Positions 48,733 through 58,307 are shown, numbered from the stretch's first letter. The stretch: 64,000 nucleotides of DNA from Acinetobacter genomosp. 15BJ (GCF_000400715.1 NZ_KE007347.1:1960995-2024994); one strand, 5' to 3'. The notes: a model not told the origin generated them from the sequence alone. Numbers and translations: made by a program.

Positions 48733-50436
48733 CTAAAACCGCCATCCAATGCCAAACTGCAATCTTGGTTGCTGATCCTTGTCGCTTTTCGCTGCTGAAG
48801 TATTCCGCCATGCAAGTGTCGCATTATAGTCGAAATCTTGATAGCCACCGCCAAAACCAATCCCTGTGCTTGCCAAAGCGCGGATATTTTTATCACTAAG
48901 ATATGGATTTTTATTTTGCTGTATTCGTCCAACATCTTGGAATAAATAAGTATTTAGCCATGGTGTTAGTTGATAATAAAAATTAATTGATGCCCCCCAA
49001 CCTTGATCTCCAAGTCCTTCTGCTGCTGGATAAGCACGCATTTGGTTCAAGGAAAATTTCTCGGCGGAATCGAGGTTCTTAGATGCAAGTTGTCCATATA
49101 ACTCACTGGTCAACCATGAAGATGCTGTTAATCTTTGCTGTCTGGAAAGCTTAAGTTCATATTTATTGAAACTGCCTTGGGTCTTTGCAGATAAGCGATC
49201 TATATTTAAGGCTGATGGGCTTTGTGCGTTCAGATTGCCAATCGTCGTGATCAACTCAAATTGATTAATACCACCTTTGACATCTCCAATTCCCCAATCA
49301 TCCATTCGGCTAAAACTGAGTGAGATCCGACTCGCCTCTATCTGTTTGGATGTCTCTGTATTCGTGGCCGCAATTTTATCAAATAACTTTCTTTTTTCAG
49401 CCAACAGCTTCAAATTCAAATTAGTCTTTTGACTTCGGATCAATGGATAAATGAGGTTTACATTATAGTTTTCAGAAGTTCCTGTCGCATCTAATTGCTT
49501 AAATTGTTCACCCAGTTCATATTCAGTTCTACTATAACCACCGCCCAGCCATAGACCCGTTCCTGTTACAGGAAACCGAGCATTTAAACTACCTGAAAGC
49601 AAGTCTTGATTGCTTCCGAGTAATTGAGCAGATAGCTTCTCTCCATATCCCAATAAACTATTACTTTCGAGATAGCTTGAAAGTCGATATCTACCTGTAT
49701 AACTACTTCCAGAGTTATCAATACTAATTCGTCCGAGCCAAGTTGGCTGTCCTAGAATATCCAAAACAAGATCAGTTTGCCCAGTCTGTTCACCAGCCTG
49801 TAGGTTTGCCTGAATTTGCCCGACACCTGCTAGGTCTGAAATAAGTAGCAAGGTCTTATTACTTTGCTGTTGTTGCAACGCCTGATGATGAGGAATTTGA
49901 TCGGTAAAGCGCTTAATGGTTGTATCTTTGATTTTAGACTGGTTATTTAAAAGAACTTGACCGAGTTGTCCTTCGAGTACTCGGATCACCAATATTCCAT
50001 TTTCTAATTTTTGTTTGGGGAGATAGGCTTTCGCCAGAAAGTAACCCTGCTTTCTATAATATTCAGTAATTTTTTCTGCACCAAGCTGTAAATCAGCTAA
50101 TACATTGTTTTTATTTTCCAATGGTTTGACTAAATCATGTAAAACCCCAGTGGCAATTTGTTGATTCCCTTCTATCTGGACTTTTGTGATCCAAATAGGG
50201 GTTTGATCCTGACTGTAATTTTGCTGCGATAAATCAGCGCCAAAGTACTGTTGGTCTGTTTTTGGTGTTTCTTTGAATTGTTCAGGACTTAATTGTTTAG
50301 TAATAGTACCACTATTAGGTATAACGACTTCTGCATGAACAACAGTAGAAGCAACGACTAGAATACTAGCTCCTCTCATTATTTGAAGAAGTATTCTATT
50401 GTGCATCCCTGCTTGGTTACTTAAATAAAATTTCAT
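48733..50436 (-). CDS. TpsB outer-membrane transporter (ShlB/FhaC family)
   Basis: TpsB proteins secrete a TpsA partner across the outer membrane. The 567-residue precursor starts at the ATG at 50436 (MKFYLSNQ; a TTG at 50457 is less likely) and has a signal peptide cut near VVHA. It then has POTRA domains (about 80-220: 'ITKVQIEGNQQIATGVL', 'YRKQGYFLAKAYLPKQ', 'LVIRVLEGQLGQV') and a 16-strand-type barrel with C-terminal 'FGIGWRF'. Its partner is the TpsA at 51805-54792. An IS3-family element now lies between them, ending 34 bases before this start, so its transcription may be altered. Confidence 0.92.
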   Translation of the reverse strand: MKFYLSNQAGMHNRILLQIMRGASILVVASTVVHAEVVIPNSGTITKQLSPEQFKETPKTDQQYFGADLSQQNYSQDQTPIWITKVQIEGNQQIATGVLHDLVKPLENKNNVLADLQLGAEKITEYYRKQGYFLAKAYLPKQKLENGILVIRVLEGQLGQVLLNNQSKIKDTTIKRFTDQIPHHQALQQQQSNKTLLLISDLAGVGQIQANLQAGEQTGQTDLVLDILGQPTWLGRISIDNSGSSYTGRYRLSSYLESNSLLGYGEKLSAQLLGSNQDLLSGSLNARFPVTGTGLWLGGGYSRTEYELGEQFKQLDATGTSENYNVNLIYPLIRSQKTNLNLKLLAEKRKLFDKIAATNTETSKQIEASRISLSFSRMDDWGIGDVKGGINQFELITTIGNLNAQSPSALNIDRLSAKTQGSFNKYELKLSRQQRLTASSWLTSELYGQLASKNLDSAEKFSLNQMRAYPAAEGLGDQGWGASINFYYQLTPWLNTYLFQDVGRIQQNKNPYLSDKNIRALASTGIGFGGGYQDFDYNATLAWRNTSAAKSDKDQQPRLQFGIGWRF

Positions 50437-50555
50437 TATTTCTCTAAATTTAATCAATATCTTATTGTTTAAGACCAGAAGCTTCAGCCTGATGTGTGCT
50501 GAGAAAACAGGAGGTTTTAACTTGGTAAACTATAGACACTCATCAGGAGTTTACC

Positions 50556-50855
50556 ATGAGCAAGAAACAGAAGACTTACACCGCAGAATTTAAAGTTGAA
50601 GCAATAAAATTGATTGAAGCCAATCAAGGCAATGTATCGGAAACAGCCAGACAACTTGGCATTTCAATGCAAACTCTTTCAAATTGGAATAATAAAGCAA
50701 AGACTGGCACCTTAGCAGGCACTAAACAATATTCACCTGATCTAAATGCCTTACTCGAAGAAAATAAAAAGCTCAAACAACAGCTCAAAACAGCTGAAAT
50801 GGAACGTGAATTTCTAAAAAAGGCAGCAGCGTACTTTGCGAAAGAAAGTCAGTAA
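50556..50855 (+). CDS. IS3-family transposase OrfA
   Basis: The DNA-binding part of an IS3-family transposase, 99 residues. It has an N-terminal helix-turn-helix ('NVSETARQLGISMQTLSNW') and a C-terminal leucine-zipper-like region ('LLEENKKLKQQLKTAEMERE'). Near its end the slippery sequence A-AAA-AAG (50816-50822) is in the right phase for a -1 ribosomal frameshift. The -1 frame is open from there straight into OrfB, giving a fused OrfAB of about 388 residues, the active transposase of this family. Confidence 0.92.
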   Translation: MSKKQKTYTAEFKVEAIKLIEANQGNVSETARQLGISMQTLSNWNNKAKTGTLAGTKQYSPDLNALLEENKKLKQQLKTAEMEREFLKKAAAYFAKESQ

Positions 50856-50866
50856 GGTACGCCTAT

Positions 50867-51721
50867 ATGAAACAGCAAAGACATTTATTCCCGATTAGCT
50901 TTATGGCTAGATTACTTCACGTTTCAGTGTCACGATTTTATGATTGGCTAAAACGAGGCATGAATAAAAGATTGGTTCAGCGAAATCAACAGACAATTTT
51001 GGTCAAAATAGCTCATGAGGAAACTAAACAAAGCTATGGCTATATTCGATTAACTAAGCATTTACAAGCGCAAGGTATCAAAATCAGTACGTATGCTGTA
51101 CGTCAAATAAAAAAGCTCAACCAGCTGTATTGTAAGCGTCATAAGCGTTTCAAAAGAACTACGAAGAGTGATCATAATCGAGCGATCTACGCAAATTTAC
51201 TAGAGCAACAGTTTTCAATGACTAAGCCCAATCTTGCATGGTCAAGCGATATTACATACATTTGGACTGCTGAAGGTTGGTTATACTTGGCAGCAGTAAA
51301 AGACCTGTACACGAAACAAGTGGTTGGCTATAGCTTAAATGAGCGTATGACCGCACAACTTGTTTGCAATGCACTGACTATGGCGATTCGTAATCAAAAA
51401 CCAACGAAAGGCTTAATTGTTCATTCGGACAGAGGCAGCCAATATTGCAGCCATGAATATCGAAAGATACTGGAAAAATGTGATTTTCAAGGTTCAATGA
51501 GCAAACGTGGGGACTGTTACGATAATGCACCGATTGAAAGTTTCTGGGGCATACTCAAGAATGAATTAGTGCATCATTGCAACTATAAAACCAGAGATGA
51601 AGCTAAAGCAGATATTACAAAATACATTGTGTTATTTTATAATCAGCGAAGAATTCAAAAGAGTTTGGATTTTAAAACGCCAAATCAAATAGCAGAGAAC
51701 TTTTATCGGTTAGCTGCCTAG
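50867..51721 (+). CDS. IS3-family transposase OrfB (DDE integrase core)
   Basis: The catalytic part, 284 residues as a free frame. It has the HTH_21 region at the N-terminus ('EETKQSYGYIRLTKHLQ') and the rve DDE core: Asp in 'LAWSSDITYIW', Asp in 'LIVHSDRGSQYCS' and Glu in 'GDCYDNAPIESFWGILKNE'. All three are present and no stop interrupts the frame, so the element looks intact. It is made mainly as the OrfAB frameshift product (see OrfA). Confidence 0.93.
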   Translation: MKQQRHLFPISFMARLLHVSVSRFYDWLKRGMNKRLVQRNQQTILVKIAHEETKQSYGYIRLTKHLQAQGIKISTYAVRQIKKLNQLYCKRHKRFKRTTKSDHNRAIYANLLEQQFSMTKPNLAWSSDITYIWTAEGWLYLAAVKDLYTKQVVGYSLNERMTAQLVCNALTMAIRNQKPTKGLIVHSDRGSQYCSHEYRKILEKCDFQGSMSKRGDCYDNAPIESFWGILKNELVHHCNYKTRDEAKADITKYIVLFYNQRRIQKSLDFKTPNQIAENFYRLAA

Positions 51722-51804
51722 CATATCCCAAGTGAAAGTCTCCTGCTAATTCAGCACATATCACTTCAGCCTCTGGTCTTATATTCTAATAATGTCTTTT
51801 CGTC

Positions 51805-54792
51805 TTAATGATTATAGCGAAGCCATGGGGTCGTATTATCCTCATCAATCACCCACATCGAGCTTGAGTTTGGATCGGAAACATCGGCAATATCCCATCC
51901 TGCAAAGGTCAGGATTTTTTGCAGTTCTGCTGTGGTCTTTCCAATACCACCTGCGCTGCTAGATTGTCCTGATGTTTCAGTATTCCAATAGCTATTCGTA
52001 ACTCCCCCCCCATAGAGGCTATGTTCCCCAATGAGTCCCCCGATATGATTTACGCCAGTTATCATGCCATTTGAATAACTATTCTCAACTGTTCCAATAT
52101 TATATCCAATGAGCCCTCCAACTGAAGTTTCACCTTCCACCGTACTGGTTGAATATGAATTCGTTACAATACCGCCATTATTATTTCCTACTAAACCACC
52201 TACATTGCTATTGCCTTTGACTCGGCCAGTCGCATAACTGGCATTGATAATATTATCTGGTGCATTCCCTCCAACAAGGCCACCTATATGCTGGCTTTGA
52301 ATGGCATCACTTGCAATCACATCACCTGTTGCGTAGCTATTATTAATATATAATCTAGGGGTTCTAGTAGAATAACCACTATTACGGACAACAGTGGCTC
52401 CAACTAATCCACCTAAGCCCGTTAAACCACTCACGTTGCCTGTGGCATAACTACGATCGATATGATGCAGACTATTTTCCTGAGCCATCAAAAACCCCAC
52501 TAAACCACCTGCACCGAAGAACCCTAACTCTGGATGCCAATTCCCATTTACATAGGTACCAGTTAATATATTCCCTGTTGCATAACTGTTATAAACACCT
52601 TGTCCAGTACCGACTAAGCCCCCTACCCCGAAACCACCTGTACCATTGGGATCAAGGTTTTGTTCTTCCTCTAGCGTCATAGATAAATCTGCTAAAGAAA
52701 TATTGCCTGTAGCATAACTATCGTAAACGGGAAGGAGACTTACCCCAGCCAACCCTCCCACATTTAATATTCCTTTAACCTGTGCTTCTGAATGGCTTTG
52801 GCTTATTTTACCCAAGCTGGCATTAATATTTTGCCCACCAGCTACACCGACTAAACCTCCAACATAATATAAACCATGGACTTGGCCTGTACTATAGGCA
52901 TTTTTAATATTGCCACCAAAATGTAGGCCAGTGAGAGCTCCCATATAAGCATGGCCTTTTATTGACACATTGGTAAGACCTACATCCCTTAATTCACTGC
53001 CATAGGTAATGCTAAATAATCCTTGAGGAGTCGCAACCTGATCATTGATTGGTCCCCCATGTAGTTGTGGTTGATTAATGGTTAAAGCATCAATTTTGTG
53101 CCCTAGGCCATGAAAGTTTCCTTGGAAAATTGGAGTTTCTGGAGGTAAGCCACCTTCAGCTTGTTGTAGAATATCTCCATCGACTTTTACAGGTAACTGA
53201 CCAATCGCATCAAAACCTTTCCCATTATTCCAACTCACCGTATCAGAGGCATCAATATTGCTGCCCAAGGCATAATTCCCTTTCAGGTTATTATTCATCC
53301 CTTGCAAGGTATTGATATTGGCATCTCCTTCCTCACCTAGGTCATTGATCACAATATAAGAGGTACCATTGATCAACAACGTCGGTGATGAACCACTAAT
53401 ATTAATCTTGGCACCATTATTTAAGTTGTAATCCGATCCTACTCCATAGTTCATGGCAAGCTTGGCTTTATCTCCACTTAAATCCAAATCACCATTAAAA
53501 TTAATATCTTTGTTTGCTGTTAATGTCAGTGCGGTATTAGCATTCCAACTGCTTGCATCATTGATATTAATATTGCCTTGGCCTTCTGCTGTACCCATCG
53601 CATTCAAAGTGACATTGCCTTTATTTAAAGCATCACCCAAGGTGGTACTGCTCACACTGCCACCAAAGAAATCGACATCGACATTTTTAGCTTTCAGCTC
53701 CCAGCCACTGGTGGTCGGCGGTAAGCTGCTCGTGCTATTTCGCTGTGTCGTAATGTTGGTGCCTGAATTGATGTTTACCTCTGCTGCAGAAGTTTTAATC
53801 TGCCCACCATTGCCACCAATTGGCGCTGATGCATCCAATGTCCCGCTGACATTCACGGTACCACTGCTTAAATCACTGCCAAGTTCAATCACGCCACGGA
53901 CATTATTCACCGTTTGCGCTTGGATCATCCCAACACTATTCACCACCGCATTACTTAAATCATCAATGCCTTTAGCTGTAAGAATCACTTTACCGCCATC
54001 CGCTTGAATCATTCCGCCTGAGTTAATCAAGGCCTGTGCTTTACCTTGATTAATGGTGTAACCCAACAAACTACCATTATTTAGATTCAGGGTAATATCA
54101 CCACCTGCTGCCAATAATACATTGCCCTGCGGTGCTTTGATCGTACCTGTCTGTTTTACTGTCGGGGCAATTAAGGCAACCGTACCACCTGTAGGCACGG
54201 TGATTTTGCCGCGGTTCTCAACGCCTTTGTTATTGCTAGTATTGTTAAAATTAAATAGATTGTTATTAAAATCAGCATTACTTAGGTTTAAGGTCGATGC
54301 CACCAAACCCGCTGTATTCACCTGTGATGTGCTGCCAAATAGCACCCCATTCGGGTTAATAATAAACACTTGCCCATTGGCATTTAACTGACCGTTTAAG
54401 TTTGAAGCACTTGTACCCGTGACGCGGTTTAAGGTAATCGAGCTACTATTCGGTTGCACGAAATTCACAATTTCATTGCTATTGGTGGAAAAGCTACTCC
54501 AGTCAATTGCAGCTTTTGCAGTGGACTGGTTAATCGTGGTGGTGGTTCCTGCGGTTGAAATGCTCGCTGTGCCTGAACTCACCACCCCACCAGTTGGTCC
54601 CGCAAAAACAATACTTGCACTCAGTACATTTACCGCAAACAACGCTGCTAGTTTTGCTGTATGAGCAACAGAGCTTTTAGATTTGATTTTTGTTGTTGAT
54701 TGCGTTGCAACAACGCCACCTTTGGCCTTCTCACTCACTGCTTGCCAGCAAAGATGCGTCGTATTCCATACCACTTGATAGATCTTATTCAC
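51805..54792 (-). CDS. TpsA exoprotein, filamentous-haemagglutinin type with GLUG repeats
   Basis: A large secreted or surface protein, 995 residues, exported by TpsB. It begins at a GTG with GGTGGG upstream. The N-terminus is an extended signal peptide (ESPR: 'MNKIYQVVWNTTHLCWQAVS') plus a hydrophobic core cut near VFA-GP. The TPS secretion domain (about 65-300) has 'NRVTG' (122-126) and 'NPNGVLFG' (146-153). From about 620 on, short repeats with 'VGGLVG' and 'NSYATG' match GLUG motifs, giving a beta-helix. The C-terminus (WVIDEDNTTPWLRYNH) looks complete, with no toxin domain, so adhesin rather than CDI effector is favoured. Confidence 0.9.
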   Translation of the reverse strand: MNKIYQVVWNTTHLCWQAVSEKAKGGVVATQSTTKIKSKSSVAHTAKLAALFAVNVLSASIVFAGPTGGVVSSGTASISTAGTTTTINQSTAKAAIDWSSFSTNSNEIVNFVQPNSSSITLNRVTGTSASNLNGQLNANGQVFIINPNGVLFGSTSQVNTAGLVASTLNLSNADFNNNLFNFNNTSNNKGVENRGKITVPTGGTVALIAPTVKQTGTIKAPQGNVLLAAGGDITLNLNNGSLLGYTINQGKAQALINSGGMIQADGGKVILTAKGIDDLSNAVVNSVGMIQAQTVNNVRGVIELGSDLSSGTVNVSGTLDASAPIGGNGGQIKTSAAEVNINSGTNITTQRNSTSSLPPTTSGWELKAKNVDVDFFGGSVSSTTLGDALNKGNVTLNAMGTAEGQGNININDASSWNANTALTLTANKDINFNGDLDLSGDKAKLAMNYGVGSDYNLNNGAKINISGSSPTLLINGTSYIVINDLGEEGDANINTLQGMNNNLKGNYALGSNIDASDTVSWNNGKGFDAIGQLPVKVDGDILQQAEGGLPPETPIFQGNFHGLGHKIDALTINQPQLHGGPINDQVATPQGLFSITYGSELRDVGLTNVSIKGHAYMGALTGLHFGGNIKNAYSTGQVHGLYYVGGLVGVAGGQNINASLGKISQSHSEAQVKGILNVGGLAGVSLLPVYDSYATGNISLADLSMTLEEEQNLDPNGTGGFGVGGLVGTGQGVYNSYATGNILTGTYVNGNWHPELGFFGAGGLVGFLMAQENSLHHIDRSYATGNVSGLTGLGGLVGATVVRNSGYSTRTPRLYINNSYATGDVIASDAIQSQHIGGLVGGNAPDNIINASYATGRVKGNSNVGGLVGNNNGGIVTNSYSTSTVEGETSVGGLIGYNIGTVENSYSNGMITGVNHIGGLIGEHSLYGGGVTNSYWNTETSGQSSSAGGIGKTTAELQKILTFAGWDIADVSDPNSSSMWVIDEDNTTPWLRYNH

Positions 54793-55150
54793 AATTATCC
54801 CACCTGTTCTTAATATTTTAAAAAATTGCGATTTATTTTTAGCATATCTTTTTTATTATTTGATTAATTTATATATTTTCCTGACCAATGGTTAAAACAT
54901 CATCAAGCGATCGCATAAATCACAGGTGAGTACTTATCTTGAATTTAAGGAGAACAAGAAGTAGAGCGTTTTATTTAGATGGATAAATCTAATTGATTAA
55001 AAATAAGGGAATACTAAAAATTTAAGGATTATTATTCGTTAAAACGATACGATTTATGATGATGCGATAAGAATTATATTTCGCTTTTACTGAGAGGGTA
55101 TTAACCATTGACCCGATGATCAATGGTTAAATTTTTAAAACGATTAAAAA
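54793..55150. other. Intergenic region dcd-tpsA
   Basis: 358 A+T-rich bases upstream of tpsA on the minus strand. It holds an 11-bp inverted repeat (55101-55111 TTAACCATTGA with 55120-55130), whose T-rich side faces the plus strand; its core CAATGGTTAA recurs near 54886. Promoter and dcd terminator must lie here, but neither is certain. Confidence 0.5.
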
Positions 55151-55720
55151 TTAAGTCTTCGGTAAGGTCACACCCGTTTGACCTTGGTATTTACCACCAC
55201 GATCTTTATATGATGTTTCACACACTTCATCGCTTTCAAAGAACAACATTTGTGCAACACCTTCACCCGCATAAATACGCGCTGGTAAATTAGTTGTATT
55301 TGAGAATTCAAGGGTAACGTGACCTTCCCACTCAGGTTCCAACGGCGTAACGTTTACAATGATACCGCAACGCGCGTAAGTTGATTTACCCAAGCAAACC
55401 GTGAGTACATTACGTGGAATACGGAAGTATTCAATCGTACGCGCTAAAGCAAATGAGTTTGGCGGAATAATACACACATCAGATTCGATATCGATAAAGC
55501 TTTTATCATCGAAGTTCTTTGGGTCAACAATCGCTGAATGAACGTTGGTGAATACCTTAAACTCACGTGCACAACGGACATCGTAGCCATAGCTCGATAC
55601 CCCATAAGAAATCAACTTTTCTCCGTTTTCATCAAAACGAACTTGATTCTCTGCATAAGGTTCAATCATGCCGTGTTTTTCGCTCATTTCACGAATCCAA
55701 CGATCAGATTTTATTGCCAT
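55151..55720 (-). CDS. dcd: dCTP deaminase
   Basis: Dcd converts dCTP to dUTP in pyrimidine nucleotide synthesis. The 189-residue trimeric enzyme has '[12 protein letters not shown]' at its start, '[20 protein letters not shown]', '[20 protein letters not shown]' and '[13 protein letters not shown]' with the catalytic Glu, then '[10 protein letters not shown]'. The length and motifs are normal. It is monocistronic. Confidence 0.96.
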   Translation of the reverse strand: MAIKSDRWIREMSEKHGMIEPYAENQVRFDENGEKLISYGVSSYGYDVRCAREFKVFTNVHSAIVDPKNFDDKSFIDIESDVCIIPPNSFALARTIEYFRIPRNVLTVCLGKSTYARCGIIVNVTPLEPEWEGHVTLEFSNTTNLPARIYAGEGVAQMLFFESDEVCETSYKDRGGKYQGQTGVTLPKT

Positions 55721-55826
55721 GACTTTTTATCCATAGACGAAGTTAATAATTGGCGAGTACTTTAACGTAAAATGGTATCAATGAAAACAACAGCACTATC
55801 CTGTTATGTGGATAACGCTGTCAAAG

Positions 55827-56420
55827 TTATAAATTGATCAATGCTGAATAGCTAATTGGGATCGCAAAAGCCATAAGTACGACAGATGCAGTGCGCTGTA
55901 ATTTTGATTGAGACAACCATACAACTTTATTCTTTGCTAACATTGCACCAACTGAAATCCAGAATAATGCAATTGGCAAAATCAAGCCGACAAAACTGCT
56001 CATATGTGCAATATAAATCTCTTGGCTTTTCCATGCTGCAACAGGAAATATCGCTGAAGCAAATAACAATGCTTTAGGATTAAGCAAAGTCGCGCATAAC
56101 AACTCTCTAGGTCGAATGGTCGGTTGATTTAAAGCTACTTCTTGGTTCGCAGTGCGCCATAATTTAATTGCAAGAAAGACGATATAACCCGCACTTAATA
56201 ATTTCAAAAAGATAGGCAATGCAGGCAAAGTTATAGAGACTTTACCAATCAGCATGCCCCATGCACTAATTGCGATGATATAGCCAATTGCTTCTGCTGG
56301 AATCAATAGTAAAGATTTGCGTAATCCAACTTGAATACCCGAAGATGCCAATAAAGTATTGGTGGGACCAGGAGTCAACAGAATGGTAATGACTAAACCA
56401 ATAAAGAGCCATGAAATCAT
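55827..56420 (-). CDS. LysE/RhtB-family exporter
   Basis: An inner-membrane amino-acid or metabolite exporter, 197 residues. It has about six helices, the early 'ILLTPGPTNTLLASSGIQ' that marks the family, and 'LLNPKALLFASAIFPV'. The substrate is not determinable. It is single, in the same direction as dcd, which starts 106 bases downstream of its stop. Confidence 0.88.
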   Translation of the reverse strand: MISWLFIGLVITILLTPGPTNTLLASSGIQVGLRKSLLLIPAEAIGYIIAISAWGMLIGKVSITLPALPIFLKLLSAGYIVFLAIKLWRTANQEVALNQPTIRPRELLCATLLNPKALLFASAIFPVAAWKSQEIYIAHMSSFVGLILPIALFWISVGAMLAKNKVVWLSQSKLQRTASVVLMAFAIPISYSALINL

Positions 56421-56736
56421 TGAATGACCTCACTAGGAGATAGTTTCAGATTAATCCAATTCAGAAGCCATAGCAAAAAATTAACTGTAAACAGTTATGA
56501 CCAAATGCAAGTTAAACATCTGTTTTATATTTATTTTATGGATTTCAAGCCTACTCTACTCAATAGTCACTGCATAAAAAGCGTCTATTTAAAATACAAT
56601 AAATGTAAGCTATTCATCTTGGGCTTATTTTTAGTGCAATAATGTCTGACGCGATTTTAAGTTTTCACTAAGTAAATCGTGTTATTTTCTATACAATTTC
56701 CTGTTTATCTATCTTATTGGGTCTATTTCCGCGTTT
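56421..56736. other. Divergent promoter region
   Basis: 316 A+T-rich bases between the LysE-type gene and the DUF2062 gene. A 72-codon frame at 56424-56642 has no ribosome site or recognisable features and is not called. I see nothing else in it. Confidence 0.5.
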
Positions 56737-57294
56737 ATGCCTAAGCAATTCTTTCACAAGTGGCTGCCTTCATCAGAGAAAGTCGCGAGCTTAAAGCTGA
56801 TGAAAATTTTTGGCGATCGCGCCTTAAATCCATTGCTTTGGTATGTGAATCGTCGCTCGATTGCAAAAGCCATGTTCATTGGTACCTTCTGGGGCATTCT
56901 GCCTGTTCCATTCCATAGTCTGTTTATTATTCTAACGGTATTATTTTTTGAAGTAAATTTACCGATTGGCCTCTGTATGGCGTGGCTCACCAATCCTTTT
57001 ACCGTGGTGCCAATTCTGTATTTAGGCTTTTGGTTTGGGACAAAAATTTATCACGTCAATATGATAAATAAAGAGATGTTGCTTGGAGTTCTACATCAAA
57101 TTTTAAACTGGATTAAGAACTTTGGGCATGGTCATATAGATTTTAGTTTGGCTAAAATTTTAGTTTCAGGTCTAATCATTGAAGCTGTTTTATTTGCCAT
57201 TTTATTTTATCTAGCGACTCACCTGATGTGGCGCTGGATCGTGATTCGCAGCTGGCGCAAACGAGAAAAACAACAGCGAGAAGAAACCATTTAA
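56737..57294 (+). CDS. DUF2062 membrane protein
   Basis: A 185-residue inner-membrane protein with about three helices and the DUF2062 core ('AKAMFIGTFWGILPVPFHSL', 'MAWLTNPFTVVPILYLGFWF'), function unknown. The C-terminus is basic. A 9-bp inverted repeat (57278-57286 GAGAAGAAA with 57299-57307) spans its stop codon and may end transcription in the convergent gap. Confidence 0.9.
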   Translation: MPKQFFHKWLPSSEKVASLKLMKIFGDRALNPLLWYVNRRSIAKAMFIGTFWGILPVPFHSLFIILTVLFFEVNLPIGLCMAWLTNPFTVVPILYLGFWFGTKIYHVNMINKEMLLGVLHQILNWIKNFGHGHIDFSLAKILVSGLIIEAVLFAILFYLATHLMWRWIVIRSWRKREKQQREETI

Positions 57295-57318
57295 ATGATT
57301 TCTTCTCGATCACATTAA

Positions 57319-58197
57319 TTATTTAGCCTCTGCTTTCGCCTTCATATATTGCTCAGCGACCTCAAGTGCATAGTCCTGACACGCTTCGCCTGTTGCAGGG
57401 TCATAAGCACCATTATTGGTAATATTATTCGATAAGATACGCACCCCAAGGAATGGTACTTTGAACTGTTGCGCAATCTGCGCCACTGAAGCAGCTTCCA
57501 TTTCCTCTACAGAGGTTCCGTATTTGGTATGGAAAAAGTTGATACGATCAAGTTCATTATTCCAGGTATCTGCTGAACCGATGGTGCCTTCGACCACTTG
57601 TCCTTTGCTGTAATGCACTTTAGCTTTATAAGCGGCGACCAGTAATTCCTTATCCCCTTCGAATTTACGAATCGCAATCGGTTCTGGATCAGATTCATCC
57701 TCTGGTAATACATCAAATGCTTCATTCCACTCCAGTGAATTAGAACCACCGCCAATTGGCTTTTTTGGGGTTTTAAATGCACCGATATTGGTGGTGTATT
57801 TGCCTAATACAATATCAAACACCTTTAGGTCTGGATCGTGTCCACCCGAGGTTCCCTGATTGATAATTGCAATCGGTTGATAATGCTGAATTGCAATGGC
57901 TGTCGCTGCGGCCGAGTTGCTCATCCCCATCCGGGTTTTAGAGATCACCATTGGATAACCTTTATAGGTGCCTTTCCAGAATTTCCAGCCGCCGATGGTT
58001 TCTACACTGACATTTTCTAGTTTTGATGCCATTCGCTCTGATTCAACCGGCAATGCGCCTTGGATCACAATCGGCTGTAATTTTGGCTTTTCCTGTACTT
58101 GGTTATTACTATTTGAAGAATTATCTCCATTACAGCCACTTAAAACTAAAGCTGCGCAAACACTGACAATACTCATCAGGCTTTTAAATTGCATCAT
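57319..58197 (-). CDS. Lipoprotein of the MTA/SAH nucleosidase (PNP_UDP_1) fold
   Basis: A 292-residue protein with a lipoprotein signal (lipobox LSGC, Cys22) followed by a purine-nucleoside phosphorylase/nucleosidase domain. It has 'AIINQGTSGGHDPDLKVFDIVLG' and the substrate motif 'VEEMEAASVAQIA'. The segment holding the catalytic Asp of MTA/SAH nucleosidases (SDxA) reads 'RILSNNITN', with Asn instead, so the activity may differ. It would act in the periplasm, on the membrane. The ATG at 58197 or 58194 is the start. Confidence 0.82.
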   Translation of the reverse strand: MMQFKSLMSIVSVCAALVLSGCNGDNSSNSNNQVQEKPKLQPIVIQGALPVESERMASKLENVSVETIGGWKFWKGTYKGYPMVISKTRMGMSNSAAATAIAIQHYQPIAIINQGTSGGHDPDLKVFDIVLGKYTTNIGAFKTPKKPIGGGSNSLEWNEAFDVLPEDESDPEPIAIRKFEGDKELLVAAYKAKVHYSKGQVVEGTIGSADTWNNELDRINFFHTKYGTSVEEMEAASVAQIAQQFKVPFLGVRILSNNITNNGAYDPATGEACQDYALEVAEQYMKAKAEAK

Positions 58198-58307
58198 TGA
58201 TCTATACTCAAAAATCAAAACAAGTGATAAGCAAGCAACATACCATTTTTTATTTTTTTAATTTATTTTTAAAGCGTAAAAATAAAAACTTATTTTAATC
58301 AAACAGT

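Larger units (their letters stand above)
50471..51780 (+). mobile_element. IS3-family insertion sequence, about 1310 bp
   Basis: Two overlapping-phase transposase frames are flanked by imperfect inverted repeats of about 50 bases. The left end reads AAGACCAGAAGCTTCAGCCT and the complement of the right end reads AAGACCAGAGGCTGAAGTGA, with further agreement at GTGCTGA, CAGGAG and ACTTGG. I could not find an exact target-site duplication in the flanks (GTTT left, ATAT right), so the boundaries are good to a few bases only. The element lies between tpsA and tpsB, in the opposite direction to both. Confidence 0.88.

Noticed and set aside
48663-48899. Plus-strand frame opposite the tpsB end
   Set aside because: Antisense to the conserved TpsB barrel end, with no ribosome site.
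50460-51790. Target-site duplication of the IS element
   Set aside because: No exact 3-5 base direct repeat was found in any reasonable choice of boundary.
53130-54664. Plus-strand frames opposite tpsA
   Set aside because: They mirror the repetitive Asn/Thr/Gly-rich tpsA coding strand and have no starts or domains.
55101-55130. Inverted repeat as the dcd terminator
   Set aside because: The T-rich side faces the plus strand, while dcd is on the minus strand, so I leave its role open.
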